Positions 1-5,925 of a DNA stretch of 10,064 nucleotides are shown piece by piece; within the stretch, counting starts at the first letter, position 1; every line of letters begins with the position of its first letter. The notes under the pieces are model-generated. The model searched no databases and was not told the origin of the DNA. It worked only from the letters and a program-made list of their open reading frames with translations. The position numbers and the translations under genes were made by a program. This stretch comes from an uncultured cyanobacterium. GTDB taxonomy: Bacteria > Cyanobacteriota > Cyanobacteriia > Pseudanabaenales > Pseudanabaenaceae. The stretch lies in assembly GCA_903819605.1 (NCBI GenBank), contig CAIJEA010000030.1:1-10064 (forward strand), in the 5' to 3' direction.

Positions 1-435
1 ATCATTGCCGATTCAGCGATGCTTAGTGGCACGGTGAGATTTTTTAATCCTGAAGTTGGCATCAAACTAGCCTTCCGTCTAGAAGAGGCGATCGCTGGTG
101 TCTGTGCGGCGCATGGAGCCACTTACGATTTGAAATATACCAAGCTCTATCCACCTGTAATTAACGATCGCGCGATCGCTGATCTAGTACGCTCAGTTGC
201 CGAAACAGTGATCGAAACTCCCGCAGGCATTGTCCCCGAATGCCAAACTATGGGCGGTGAAGATATGTCCTTCTTTTTGGAAGCTGTGCCGGGATGTTAC
301 TTCTTCCTCGGCTCGGCAAATCCCGATAAGGGACTAGCCTATCCCCACCATCATCCCCGATTCAATTTTGATGAGGCAGTTCTGGCGACTGGAGTAGAGA
401 TTTTTGCCCGTTGTGTCGAGAAATTTTTGGTCTAG
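1..435 (+). CDS. M20-family amidohydrolase (N-acyl-amino-acid amidohydrolase / carboxypeptidase type), 3' end only
   Basis: The reading frame is open from the first base, so this is the C-terminal 144 residues of a gene that starts outside the window; the ATG at 19 is internal. Visible family marks are SGTVRFFNP near the start, YPPVIND (about residues 50-56), ECQTMGGEDMSFF (80-92) and the PHHHPRFNFDE block (115-125). The last is the C-terminal stretch of HipO/AmaA-like M20 enzymes that supplies a histidine ligand to the two-metal centre. The family removes acyl or amino-acid groups from N-acyl amino acids and related amides in the cytoplasm; the exact substrate cannot be told from the tail. 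The fragment ends normally at TAG 433-435 and shows no frameshift. It is followed by a hairpin-rich gap and probably does not share a transcript with fabD. Confidence 0.9.
   Translation: MIADSAMLSGTVRFFNPEVGIKLAFRLEEAIAGVCAAHGATYDLKYTKLYPPVINDRAIADLVRSVAETVIETPAGIVPECQTMGGEDMSFFLEAVPGCYFFLGSANPDKGLAYPHHHPRFNFDEAVLATGVEIFARCVEKFLV
88..95. repeat. HIP1 palindrome GCGATCGC (first of many copies)
   Basis: This octamer recurs more than twenty times across the window, for example at 172-179, 668-675, 1058-1065 and 1137-1144, mostly inside coding sequence in varied frames. HIP1 abundance is a known genome-wide trait of many cyanobacteria and supports the taxonomic call. It is not specific to this locus. 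Confidence 0.9.
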
Positions 436-437
436 CC

Positions 438-486
438 AGAAAGAGAACGTAGGCATTGCTCTGCAATACCCACGCTTTATCTTTCT
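438..486. repeat. Nested imperfect inverted repeat
   Basis: Outer arms AGAAAGA (438-444) and TCTTTCT (480-486) are complementary. Further in, CGT (448-450) pairs with ACG (472-474), and the core is ATTGC-TCT-GCAAT (455-467). Together they fold into one long interrupted hairpin just after the amidohydrolase stop codon. Mismatches and bulges separate the paired blocks, unlike the perfect stems elsewhere in the window, and no T-run follows, so it is not an obvious terminator. It could be part of a dispersed intergenic repeat. Confidence 0.5.
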
Positions 487-512
487 CTACAGCGCTTTGC
501 GCTCAAAACCCA

Positions 513-547
513 AACCAAGAAAAACTTTAAAAGTTTTTCTTGTGGTT
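513..547. terminator. AT-rich hairpin, possible terminator of the amidohydrolase gene
   Basis: AAGAAAAACTTT (517-528) is the exact reverse complement of AAAGTTTTTCTT (530-541). AACC (513-516) can pair with GGTT (544-547) across a two-base bulge. The right arm carries a T5 run. The stem is poor in GC, so as a terminator it is weaker than the neighbouring 588-642 hairpin. Confidence 0.4.
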
Positions 548-587
548 CGTTTAATTTGGTAATTGCTGTAAGTAGCTAGTCGTAATT

Positions 588-642
588 AAATATAAAATCC
601 AAAAACCTGCGCGGGCGGCGCAGGTTTTTGGATTTTATATTT
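588..642. terminator. Perfect 25-bp inverted repeat, bidirectional terminator type
   Basis: Arms 588-612 and 618-642 are exact reverse complements over 25 bases with a five-base loop (613-617, GGGCG). The inner part is GC-rich (CCTGCGC/GCGCAGG) and is followed on both strands by a T5 run. It stands between two co-directional genes, so it probably ends transcription from the amidohydrolase side before fabD. Confidence 0.75.
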
Positions 643-725
643 GCCTGAGGTACTGATGACTGTAATGGCGATCGCTAAATATATGCAAAGATCAATAACT
701 AAACTATTTTAAAAAACTATAAAAA

Positions 726-1607
726 ATGACAAAAACCGTATGGATATTTCCTGGACAAGGCTCTCAGGCTGTAGGTATGGGCTTAGACCTTGCTGAAATT
801 GGCAAAGATAAATTTGCTAAGGCTGAGCAAATTTTGGGTTGGTCAATTTTAGAAAAATCACAGACTGATGCAACTGAACTAGCCAAAACCCAATTTACAC
901 AGCCTTGTTTGTATGTTGTTTCGGCAATTCTTGCGGATATCTTAAAAGAAAAAGGTCTCAAGCCAGACGCAGTGACAGGGCATAGCTTGGGTGAGTATAG
1001 TGCGCTCTATGCTGCGGGAGTATTGGACTTTGCGACGGGTTTGGAATTAGTTAAGCAGCGATCGCTTTTAATGTCAGAGGCAAGCGGCGGCGCAATGACA
1101 GCTTTGATTGGATTCGATCGCACGCAATTAGAAACAGCGATCGCCCAAACTGACAATGTCATTCTTGCCAATGACAACGGCAAAGATCAGGTGGTGATTT
1201 CTGGTACAGAAGCAGCCGTAAAATCAATTTGCGAACAGGTGAAATCTAAACGGGCAATTGCCTTAGCCGTAAGTGGTGCATTCCATTCACCACTCATGGC
1301 AGATGCATCGGCTAAGTTTGCGGCAATTTTGGGAAAGATAATTTTTAACGATGCCGAAATTCCCGTAATTTCTAATGTTGAGCCTAATGATGCGACCACC
1401 TCAGGCAAAATTTTATGCGATCGCCTCACGCAACAAATGACCTCTCCTGTGCGTTGGCGCGAAATTTGTTTGTATCTTGCCGAGCAAGGATATGAAAAAG
1501 CAATTGAAGTTGGTTCGGGTAAAGTTTTAACAGGTCTAGTCAAACGAACTGCTCCTAGCTTAGCACTAGAGAATATCAGCACCTTGGAACAGGCGATCGC
1601 GCTCTAA
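726..1607 (+). CDS. fabD: Malonyl-CoA:acyl-carrier-protein transacylase
   Basis: This enzyme moves malonyl from CoA to the acyl carrier protein, supplying extender units for type II fatty-acid synthesis in the cytoplasm. The 293-residue protein has the normal FabD length. The N-terminal FPGQGSQ lies at residues 8-14, the nucleophile elbow GHSLGEYSA at 85-93 (Ser87), QR at 111-112 (the Arg that binds the malonyl carboxylate) and AFHSPLM at 185-191 (catalytic His187). VEPN and the EVGSGKVLTGLVKR tail also match the family. ATG 726 is the natural start because FPGQGSQ begins eight residues in; no Shine-Dalgarno sequence is visible in the A-rich leader. In many bacteria fabD follows fabH, but here the upstream neighbour is an unrelated amidohydrolase fragment. 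The gene converges on pyrB and ends at a shared hairpin. Confidence 0.97.
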   Translation: MTKTVWIFPGQGSQAVGMGLDLAEIGKDKFAKAEQILGWSILEKSQTDATELAKTQFTQPCLYVVSAILADILKEKGLKPDAVTGHSLGEYSALYAAGVLDFATGLELVKQRSLLMSEASGGAMTALIGFDRTQLETAIAQTDNVILANDNGKDQVVISGTEAAVKSICEQVKSKRAIALAVSGAFHSPLMADASAKFAAILGKIIFNDAEIPVISNVEPNDATTSGKILCDRLTQQMTSPVRWREICLYLAEQGYEKAIEVGSGKVLTGLVKRTAPSLALENISTLEQAIAL

Positions 1608-1610
1608 ACA

Positions 1611-1655
1611 ACCAAAAAGAAGAGGCAGCGCGAAGCGCTGCCTCTTCTTTTTGGT
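1611..1655. terminator. Perfect 21-bp hairpin shared by convergent fabD and pyrB
   Basis: Arms 1611-1631 and 1635-1655 are exact reverse complements with loop GAA (1632-1634). GC-rich GAGGCAGCGC/GCGCTGCCTC is followed by TTCTTTTTGG on both strands, the layout of a bidirectional intrinsic terminator. It starts three bases after the fabD stop codon, and its last base is the first base of the pyrB stop triplet on the other strand (1655-1657). Confidence 0.85.
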
Positions 1656-2623
1656 CAAATTGCAGTACCAAGCAAATACAATAAACTCATCCGAATTGCC
1701 ACACCATTAGTTACCTGCTTATCGATCAAGCTCAAGCGTGGATCGTCCATCAAGTCCGAGCTAATCTCCACACCACGATTGACGGGACCTGGGTGCAACA
1801 CTTGCACATTGGGAGCACATTTCGAGAGGCGATCGCGAGTTATTCCATATCTAGCATGATATTCCCGCAAACTGGGAATCAGGAATTGTCCCATCCGTTC
1901 CATTTGCAAGCGCAAAGTCATTACAAAATCAGCATCCTCAAGGGCAGGTTCGAGAGAATAATGGATTTTTGCGCCATATTCAGCGAACTCTGGCGGTAAT
2001 AATGTTGGTGGTGCAGCGAGATGAACATCGGCTCCACTAGTAATCAAGCTCCAGAGATTCGATCGCGCTACGCGTGAATGTAAAATATCGCCAACGATCG
2101 CTATTTTTTTGCCCTTGAGATCTTTTGCCGTGGGTGCTGTGGGGTTTATATACATGCATAGCGTCAATAAATCTAGCAATGCTTGAGATGGATGTTCGTG
2201 CTTGCCATCGCCAGCATTTAGAATCGCAACTTTGCCACTGAGGGTATCCATGTCTTTTGCGATCGCCAAGGGCACGCCTGCCGATTGATGGCGAATCACC
2301 ATAATATCTGTTCCCATCGCGAGGAAAGTCCGCGCTGTATCGAGAATTGTTTCACCCTTTGAGAGTGAAGACGTTCCTGGCGCAAAATTTAAAGTGTCAG
2401 CAGATAGGCGCTTTGCAGCAAGCTCGAAACTATTGCGAGTACGAGTCGAAGATTCAAAAAACAAATTAGCCACAACTTTACTCTGCAAAGTCGGCACTTT
2501 TTTATTGCGGCGAGACAGTACTTCTAAAAAGCTAACCGCTGTCTGCAAAACCGTTTCATAATCATTCGGTGTAAAATCGGAAAGCGAAATCACATGTCGT
2601 CGCTTCCAAGTAAGTTCAGTCAT
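1655..2623 (-). CDS. pyrB: Aspartate carbamoyltransferase catalytic chain
   Basis: This is the committed step of pyrimidine synthesis: carbamoyl phosphate plus aspartate gives carbamoyl aspartate. The 322-residue protein carries the carbamoyl-phosphate loop FFESSTRTRNSFE (residues 55-67), SKGET with the catalytic Lys89 (88-92), HEHPSQALLDL (142-152), LRLQMERM (237-244) and LHPGPVNRGVEI (276-287), all in the expected order. These separate it from ornithine carbamoyltransferase, which lacks the SKGET form and the aspartate-binding LRLQxER. No regulatory chain (pyrI) is nearby. ATG 2623 gives the usual cyanobacterial N-terminus; its promoter must lie within the first bases of the divergent small ORF or the short spacer before it. 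I see no PyrR-type attenuator in the short leader. Confidence 0.97.
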   Translation of the reverse strand: MTELTWKRRHVISLSDFTPNDYETVLQTAVSFLEVLSRRNKKVPTLQSKVVANLFFESSTRTRNSFELAAKRLSADTLNFAPGTSSLSKGETILDTARTFLAMGTDIMVIRHQSAGVPLAIAKDMDTLSGKVAILNAGDGKHEHPSQALLDLLTLCMYINPTAPTAKDLKGKKIAIVGDILHSRVARSNLWSLITSGADVHLAAPPTLLPPEFAEYGAKIHYSLEPALEDADFVMTLRLQMERMGQFLIPSLREYHARYGITRDRLSKCAPNVQVLHPGPVNRGVEISSDLMDDPRLSLIDKQVTNGVAIRMSLLYLLGTAI

Positions 2624-2671
2624 GTTCTAGGCTATGGGATAAAAAATACACCGATGGGTGCAGGGGCAACC

Positions 2672-2833
2672 ATGTCACTTGGTAAGAAAGCACGGGAGCT
2701 AACCAATACTAGTGTAAACAAGAAGATCGCAAAAATAATTAGCGGTGCAATGTACTGGCGAAAGAATGGCACGGTTGTGATTGTGGTAAATAACGATTAC
2801 ATTATCTACGATTTAGAACGCTTTGCGTACTAA
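2672..2833 (+). CDS. Small hypothetical protein (53 residues), family not recognised
   Basis: A short frame runs divergently from pyrB and ends at TAA 2831-2833, four bases before a strong hairpin. I place the start at ATG 2672 because AGGGG lies six bases upstream; in-frame ATGs also exist at 2654 and at 2594, the last overlapping the pyrB coding start. The product is basic at its N-terminal half (GKKARELT, NKKIAK), then has a short hydrophobic strand (TVVIVV) and an acidic-aromatic end (DYIIYDLERFAY). There is no signal peptide, full membrane helix or cysteine pair. I do not know this family and infer no function. In favour of a real gene are the divergent layout, ordinary codon choice and the terminator at its end; against it is only its small size. 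Confidence 0.45.
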   Translation: MSLGKKARELTNTSVNKKIAKIISGAMYWRKNGTVVIVVNNDYIIYDLERFAY

Positions 2834-2837
2834 GCAA

Positions 2838-2894
2838 AGTCTAATAATTATTTAAAAGCCTTGCTTTGCAAGGCTTTTAAATAATTATTAGACT
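2838..2894. terminator. Perfect 27-bp hairpin between the small ORF and the SulP gene
   Basis: Arms 2838-2864 and 2868-2894 are exact reverse complements over 27 bases with loop TTT. The GC part is limited to GCCTTGC/GCAAGGC at the tip, followed by a T4 run and AT-rich sequence on both strands. The outer end enters the stop triplet of the minus-strand transporter gene (2893-2895). It probably ends transcripts from both sides. Confidence 0.8.
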
Positions 2895-4587
2895 AAATGA
2901 CTGTAGCTAATGGTTTTGTTTTTAGTAATAAAGCCTCAGGCTGTTGCATATTTGGCACGATCTTTTGCAAAGCTTCGTCAGTGGAATTAAAGCAGTTTTC
3001 GTGACCGATTTCGGCAAGCAGACCGCTACGCTCTAAGAGTTGTTCGACTTCAGGACGAAGACCGCTCAAAATTAACTGACAATCATGGCGTTGTAGATCG
3101 TGGTAAATCTCTTCTAATGCGACTAAACCTGTCGTATCCATACTCGGTACATAGCGCATTCTTAAAATCAGATTTTTAACTTCAGGAGCTTCACGCAAGA
3201 AGCTGACAAACCTCTCCGCCGCACCAAAAAACATGGGACCATCAATACGATAGATGGCGATTTGTTTGCCAAAGTCTAGGGGTGTGCCAGCAAGGAATGC
3301 ACTATCTTCAGGCATTTTGACGAGACTAAGTTCACTCATCCGTTTGATGAATAGAATACCTGCGGCAATCAGACCAACTTCTACCGCGAGTACTAAGTCA
3401 AAGCAGACCGTAACTAACCATGTCAAGATCATCACTCCAAAATCGGCATAGGTAGTATGAATCAGTAAACCGATCGCTTTCCATTCCATCATGCGGATAC
3501 TGGTAATCATCAGGATTCCTGCAAGGGCGGCTAAGGGAACTTGCGAAGCAAGAGGGGCAAATATCAACACGATTAGAGCAAGTGCAACACCATGAATAAC
3601 TCCCGATAGGCGAGTTTTACCACCCGCACGCACATTCACGGCTGTACGCGCGATCGCCCCCGTGGCAGGAATCCCGCCAAAAAATGGCACGATCATATTC
3701 GCCAAGCCTTGCCCGATTAATTCCCGATCGCTATTGTGGCGATCACTAACACTCATTCCATCAGCTACGACCGCAGCTAATAAGGATTCAATACTACCGA
3801 GGGCTGCTAAGGCGATCGCAGGATTAATTAATTCGCGAATTAATCGAAAATCAGTCCAATGGGGAATTGCTTGCAGCATTGGCAAAGATTGCGGAATCAC
3901 ACCAATCGTCGGTACTTCCAGATTCCATTGGGATTTGGCAATTACTGCGGCGATCGTAGCGACGACTAGACCGACTAAAGATCCAGGGATCGATTGATTA
4001 ATCCGATTCCATAATAATTTTGTGCCAATGGTTAGTAAGGCTAAGGCGATCGCCAACCAATTAAATCCTTCTAAATTAGTAATGGTTTGCCATAGAGCTT
4101 GTAGAAAATGTTCTTGATTCGGTAAATGCAACCCGAAGAAGTTATTTAACTGTCCGCAAAAAATAATTACGGCAATCCCATTCGTAAATCCTGCGGTGAC
4201 GGGATAGGGAATAAATTTCACCAAACGTCCTAACTTCGCGACACCGAGCGCAATTTGGATAATTCCCGCCATTACTCCCGCAATCCAAACTTTCTCGATC
4301 CCATACTTGGCGACAATGCCCACTAAGACGACTGCCATCGCACCTGTTGGTCCCGTAATCTGTACGGGCGATCCACCAAATACCGCCGCCACGCCTCCCG
4401 CCACGATCGCTGTATAAAGCCCTGCTTTTGGTTCTACTCCACTAGCTACTGCAAAAGCAAGCGCTAAGGGCAAGGCGACGACGGCGGCGGTAAGTCCTCC
4501 AGTTAAGTCTCCACGCCAATTATGAAACAGTCCATTTAGTCGATCTTTGATACTTACTTGGCTATTTAATTTTCCTGCTTGAGTCAT
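2893..4587 (-). CDS. SulP (SLC26) family anion transporter with C-terminal STAS domain
   Basis: This is an inner-membrane secondary transporter. The 564-residue protein has a hydrophobic transport core (about 27-415) and a cytoplasmic STAS domain (about 441-545). Family marks are the start RGDLTGGLTAAVVALPLALAFAVASG (26-51 region), ITGPTGAMAVV at TM3 (77-87), and the conserved stretch IESLLAAVVADGM...RELIGQGLANMI (266-299) followed by FFGGIPATGAIARTAVNVRAGG (302-323), which recalls E. coli DauA/YchM. The STAS loop reads SMDTTG (482-487). SulP members carry sulfate, bicarbonate (BicA), nitrate or dicarboxylates, and the sequence alone does not decide which. It lies 12 bp after arsR on the same strand, so it is probably co-transcribed and controlled by that regulator. 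ATG 4587 is followed directly by the expected N-terminus. Confidence 0.92.
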   Translation of the reverse strand: MTQAGKLNSQVSIKDRLNGLFHNWRGDLTGGLTAAVVALPLALAFAVASGVEPKAGLYTAIVAGGVAAVFGGSPVQITGPTGAMAVVLVGIVAKYGIEKVWIAGVMAGIIQIALGVAKLGRLVKFIPYPVTAGFTNGIAVIIFCGQLNNFFGLHLPNQEHFLQALWQTITNLEGFNWLAIALALLTIGTKLLWNRINQSIPGSLVGLVVATIAAVIAKSQWNLEVPTIGVIPQSLPMLQAIPHWTDFRLIRELINPAIALAALGSIESLLAAVVADGMSVSDRHNSDRELIGQGLANMIVPFFGGIPATGAIARTAVNVRAGGKTRLSGVIHGVALALIVLIFAPLASQVPLAALAGILMITSIRMMEWKAIGLLIHTTYADFGVMILTWLVTVCFDLVLAVEVGLIAAGILFIKRMSELSLVKMPEDSAFLAGTPLDFGKQIAIYRIDGPMFFGAAERFVSFLREAPEVKNLILRMRYVPSMDTTGLVALEEIYHDLQRHDCQLILSGLRPEVEQLLERSGLLAEIGHENCFNSTDEALQKIVPNMQQPEALLLKTKPLATVI

Positions 4588-4599
4588 GAGTTTCTTTGA

Positions 4600-4938
4600 T
4601 TACTCCAGTTTTTGCAAAGATGCGCGCATTTCAATGACGTGATTGTTAAAAAGCTCTAGAGCCGAATCCAATACTTTAAAAATCGTGGGATCGCCTACGC
4701 TGTAGTAGACAAAGTTGCCTTGTTTGCGCGATCGCACTAAGTTATAACGGCGCATTACCGCTAACTGTTGCGAAACCGCTGAGGGTTCCGACTCAATCCA
4801 CTGTGCGATCGAGTTAACGCTTTGTTCGCCAATCCTTAGGGCATCGAGTATCTGAATTCGGACAGGATTTGATAAAACCTTAAATAAATCCGCCTTAAAA
4901 TAGCTCGGTTCAAATGTCATATAAACGACCTCATACAT
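4600..4938 (-). CDS. ArsR/SmtB-family winged-helix transcriptional regulator
   Basis: This small dimeric DNA-binding protein of 112 residues is of normal family length. The opening core is LFKVLSNPVRIQILDAL (18-34), the recognition helix is PSAVSQQLAVMRRYNLV (52-68), and the wing is RSRKQGNFVYYSV (69-81). It contains no cysteine at all: the classic ELCVCDL metal site in helix 3 reads QSVNSIA, and the last helix has a single histidine (His100) without the paired ligands of the SmtB zinc site. It therefore probably senses something other than arsenite, Zn or persulfide, or acts through partners. The start at 4938 has a near-perfect ribosome site; an alternative ATG at 4920 also has one. It is the first gene of a two-gene unit with the SulP transporter and probably represses its own promoter. 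Confidence 0.9.
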   Translation of the reverse strand: MYEVVYMTFEPSYFKADLFKVLSNPVRIQILDALRIGEQSVNSIAQWIESEPSAVSQQLAVMRRYNLVRSRKQGNFVYYSVGDPTIFKVLDSALELFNNHVIEMRASLQKLE

Positions 4939-4941
4939 TTA

Positions 4942-4950
4942 CACCTCCTC
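4942..4950 (-). promoter_or_regulatory. Strong Shine-Dalgarno site of arsR
   Basis: On the minus strand the bases read GAGGAGGTG, with the GGAGG core five bases from ATG 4938. It is the only near-perfect ribosome site I see; most other genes here have none. A second site, GAGGT (4928-4932), lies seven bases before the in-frame ATG at 4920, so two starts six codons apart are possible. Confidence 0.7.
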
Positions 4951-5019
4951 ACTTTACGAGATGCGGTTACAAGGTCAAAAGTGTATTTATTGCATCTTAA
5001 TATATTTAAAACTAGAGAT

Positions 5020-5032
5020 ATTATAGTCTATA
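5020..5032 (-). promoter_or_regulatory. Candidate arsR-sulP promoter -10 box with overlapping dyad
   Basis: On the minus strand TATAAT occupies 5025-5020, about 80 bases before the arsR start. A -35 element at 17-bp spacing (5043-5048) reads CAATAC, a poor match. The box overlaps a short perfect dyad, TATAG-T-CTATA (5022-5032), in an AT-rich run, a plausible place for ArsR-type autorepression. The region is so AT-rich that chance matches are likely. Confidence 0.3.
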
Positions 5033-5062
5033 TATATTCAAAGTATTGCGGATACTCTAAAT

Positions 5063-5087
5063 AAAAAAAGAGCTTGTTAAGATCTCT
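5063..5087 (-). terminator. Probable intrinsic terminator of the NYN ribonuclease gene
   Basis: Read on the minus strand, AGAG-AT-CTT-AAC-AAG-CTCT forms a seven-pair stem with a two-base bulge, immediately followed by a run of seven T. It lies about 60 bases after the stop of the NYN gene and before the candidate arsR promoter, so it separates the two units. It is a conventional terminator, unlike the long perfect palindromes elsewhere in the window. Confidence 0.55.
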
Positions 5088-5148
5088 CACCCATCTCTAC
5101 GGATGCAAGCCAATTAAGATCAACATCCAGTAATTCAGTTCAGATCGT

Positions 5149-5694
5149 TCAATTCAGACTATTTCTCCATTTAGCTAATTGCGCCTTGACATCACGATCA
5201 ATGCGATTGCCAAGTAAATTATTAGTATTTGCTTTTTGATTCTTTTGGCGGCTTTGCACCGATCGCAGAGTAGCTTCTACCTCTTGCTCAAATGCTGTTG
5301 CCGATAGCCACTCTGCCCCAAATCCGACTGCGGTTAACTGCTGAGCGCGATCGGAAGTTACTACGATAATTCTTTTTAAATGCCTCATCGGATCGCGTCG
5401 GTATTTGCCGCATTGACGCTCAATGTAAGTATCCGCAGTTTCGTTATGGTCGGTAAAATGCAGCTTTACGTTTTTAGTTACTTTTTCGGATTTAGCGGGA
5501 GTTGCTTGCACATAGGCATCGAATACTAGGGTCGTTTTATAGCCATGAAAAGCACTATAGTTCACCATTGTTTCGATTAAACGCGATCGCGCCACATCAA
5601 ACCCTTGCAGATCTCGAATCTCTTGCAAGGGTCGCCACAGCCCGATCACGTTATAACCGTCCACCAACATAACTGGTGGATATTCCGCAGACAT
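5149..5694 (-). CDS. NYN-domain (YacP / Rae1-like) endoribonuclease
   Basis: A PIN-like NYN nuclease of 181 residues. The motifs are MLVDGYNVIG at 9-18 (Asp12), LVFDAY at 56-61 (Asp59), HNETADTYIE at 83-92 (Glu85, Asp88) and VVTSDRAQQ at 111-119 (Asp115). These are the acidic residues expected to hold the catalytic metal and are all present. The characterised relative, Bacillus Rae1/YacP, cuts mRNA within ribosomes, and related proteins occur in cyanobacteria and chloroplasts; a role in mRNA decay here is inferred from family. The C-terminal tail (about 145-181) is basic and low in hydrophobics. The gene appears to be transcribed alone: two hairpins separate it from mutL upstream and a terminator follows it. 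Confidence 0.9.
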   Translation of the reverse strand: MSAEYPPVMLVDGYNVIGLWRPLQEIRDLQGFDVARSRLIETMVNYSAFHGYKTTLVFDAYVQATPAKSEKVTKNVKLHFTDHNETADTYIERQCGKYRRDPMRHLKRIIVVTSDRAQQLTAVGFGAEWLSATAFEQEVEATLRSVQSRQKNQKANTNNLLGNRIDRDVKAQLAKWRNSLN

Positions 5695-5812
5695 ATTTCG
5701 TAAACCAGTAGATAAAATTACCTATTTTAATTTTGACACTAGAATTTACAAATGTTGCGTTTGTCTAAGAGCAAATATCACATATGGTAATTCAGGTTTT
5801 GCTTAGGACATA

Positions 5813-5864
5813 AAAACCAAATAAATAAAGGTGGCGCTTCTTCCACCTTTATTTATTTGGTTTT
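5813..5864. terminator. Perfect 22-bp hairpin, first of a tandem pair
   Basis: Arms 5813-5834 and 5843-5864 are exact reverse complements with an eight-base loop (CGCTTCTT). GGTGG/CCACC forms the GC tip, followed by TTTATTTATTTGGTTTT. It lies between mutL (ends 5926) and the NYN gene (starts 5694), both on the minus strand, and touches the next hairpin by two bases. Confidence 0.7.
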
Positions 5865-5917
5865 AAACCTAGAAGAGAGTTGCGGCGCTTCGTGCCGCAA
5901 CTCTCTTCTAGGTTTAA
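5863..5917. terminator. Perfect 24-bp hairpin after mutL, second of a tandem pair
   Basis: Arms 5863-5886 and 5894-5917 are exact reverse complements; the loop GCTTCGT can close by two more pairs, one of them G-T. The GC part GTTGCGGC/GCCGCAAC is followed by CTCTCTTCTAGG rather than a pure T-run. It begins nine bases beyond the mutL stop triplet on the minus strand and is the first hairpin a mutL transcript would meet. Confidence 0.7.
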
Positions 5918-5925
5918 CTATAAAG

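Larger units (their letters stand above)
436..725. other. Gene-free gap packed with inverted repeats, upstream of fabD
   Basis: No open frame of note lies here. The first 200 bases hold four successive foldable units: a nested imperfect hairpin (438-486), a short perfect one AGCGC-TTT-GCGCT (491-503), an AT-rich one (513-547) and a perfect 25-bp stem (588-642). The last 80 bases (643-725) are AT-rich, contain one HIP1 site (668-675), and must carry the fabD promoter and leader. I could not pick a convincing -35/-10 pair there, and no Shine-Dalgarno sequence precedes the fabD ATG. Confidence 0.7.

Noticed and set aside
436..642. CRISPR array or tRNA in the hairpin-rich gap
   Set aside because: The repeats are inverted and differ from one another, with no regular direct repeat and spacer; no cloverleaf or TTCGA-type T-arm is present.
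1187..1582. 131-residue minus-strand frame opposite fabD
   Set aside because: It is fully covered by fabD, whose motifs are unambiguous; the frame has no family resemblance or ribosome site.
3254..3997. Plus-strand open frames opposite the SulP gene
   Set aside because: They mirror a well-supported transporter gene, with compositions typical of antisense frames and no recognisable domain.
2893..4587. Naming the SulP transporter bicA
   Set aside because: The N-terminal and TM3 regions differ from the BicA sequence as I remember it (ITGPTGA rather than ISEPTGP), and other parts look closer to DauA/YchM, so the substrate is left open.
5695..5812. Sigma-70 promoter from TTGACA at about 5734 on the plus strand
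   Set aside because: No matching -10 box lies at 16-18 bases and no plus-strand gene follows; the match is probably chance in AT-rich DNA.
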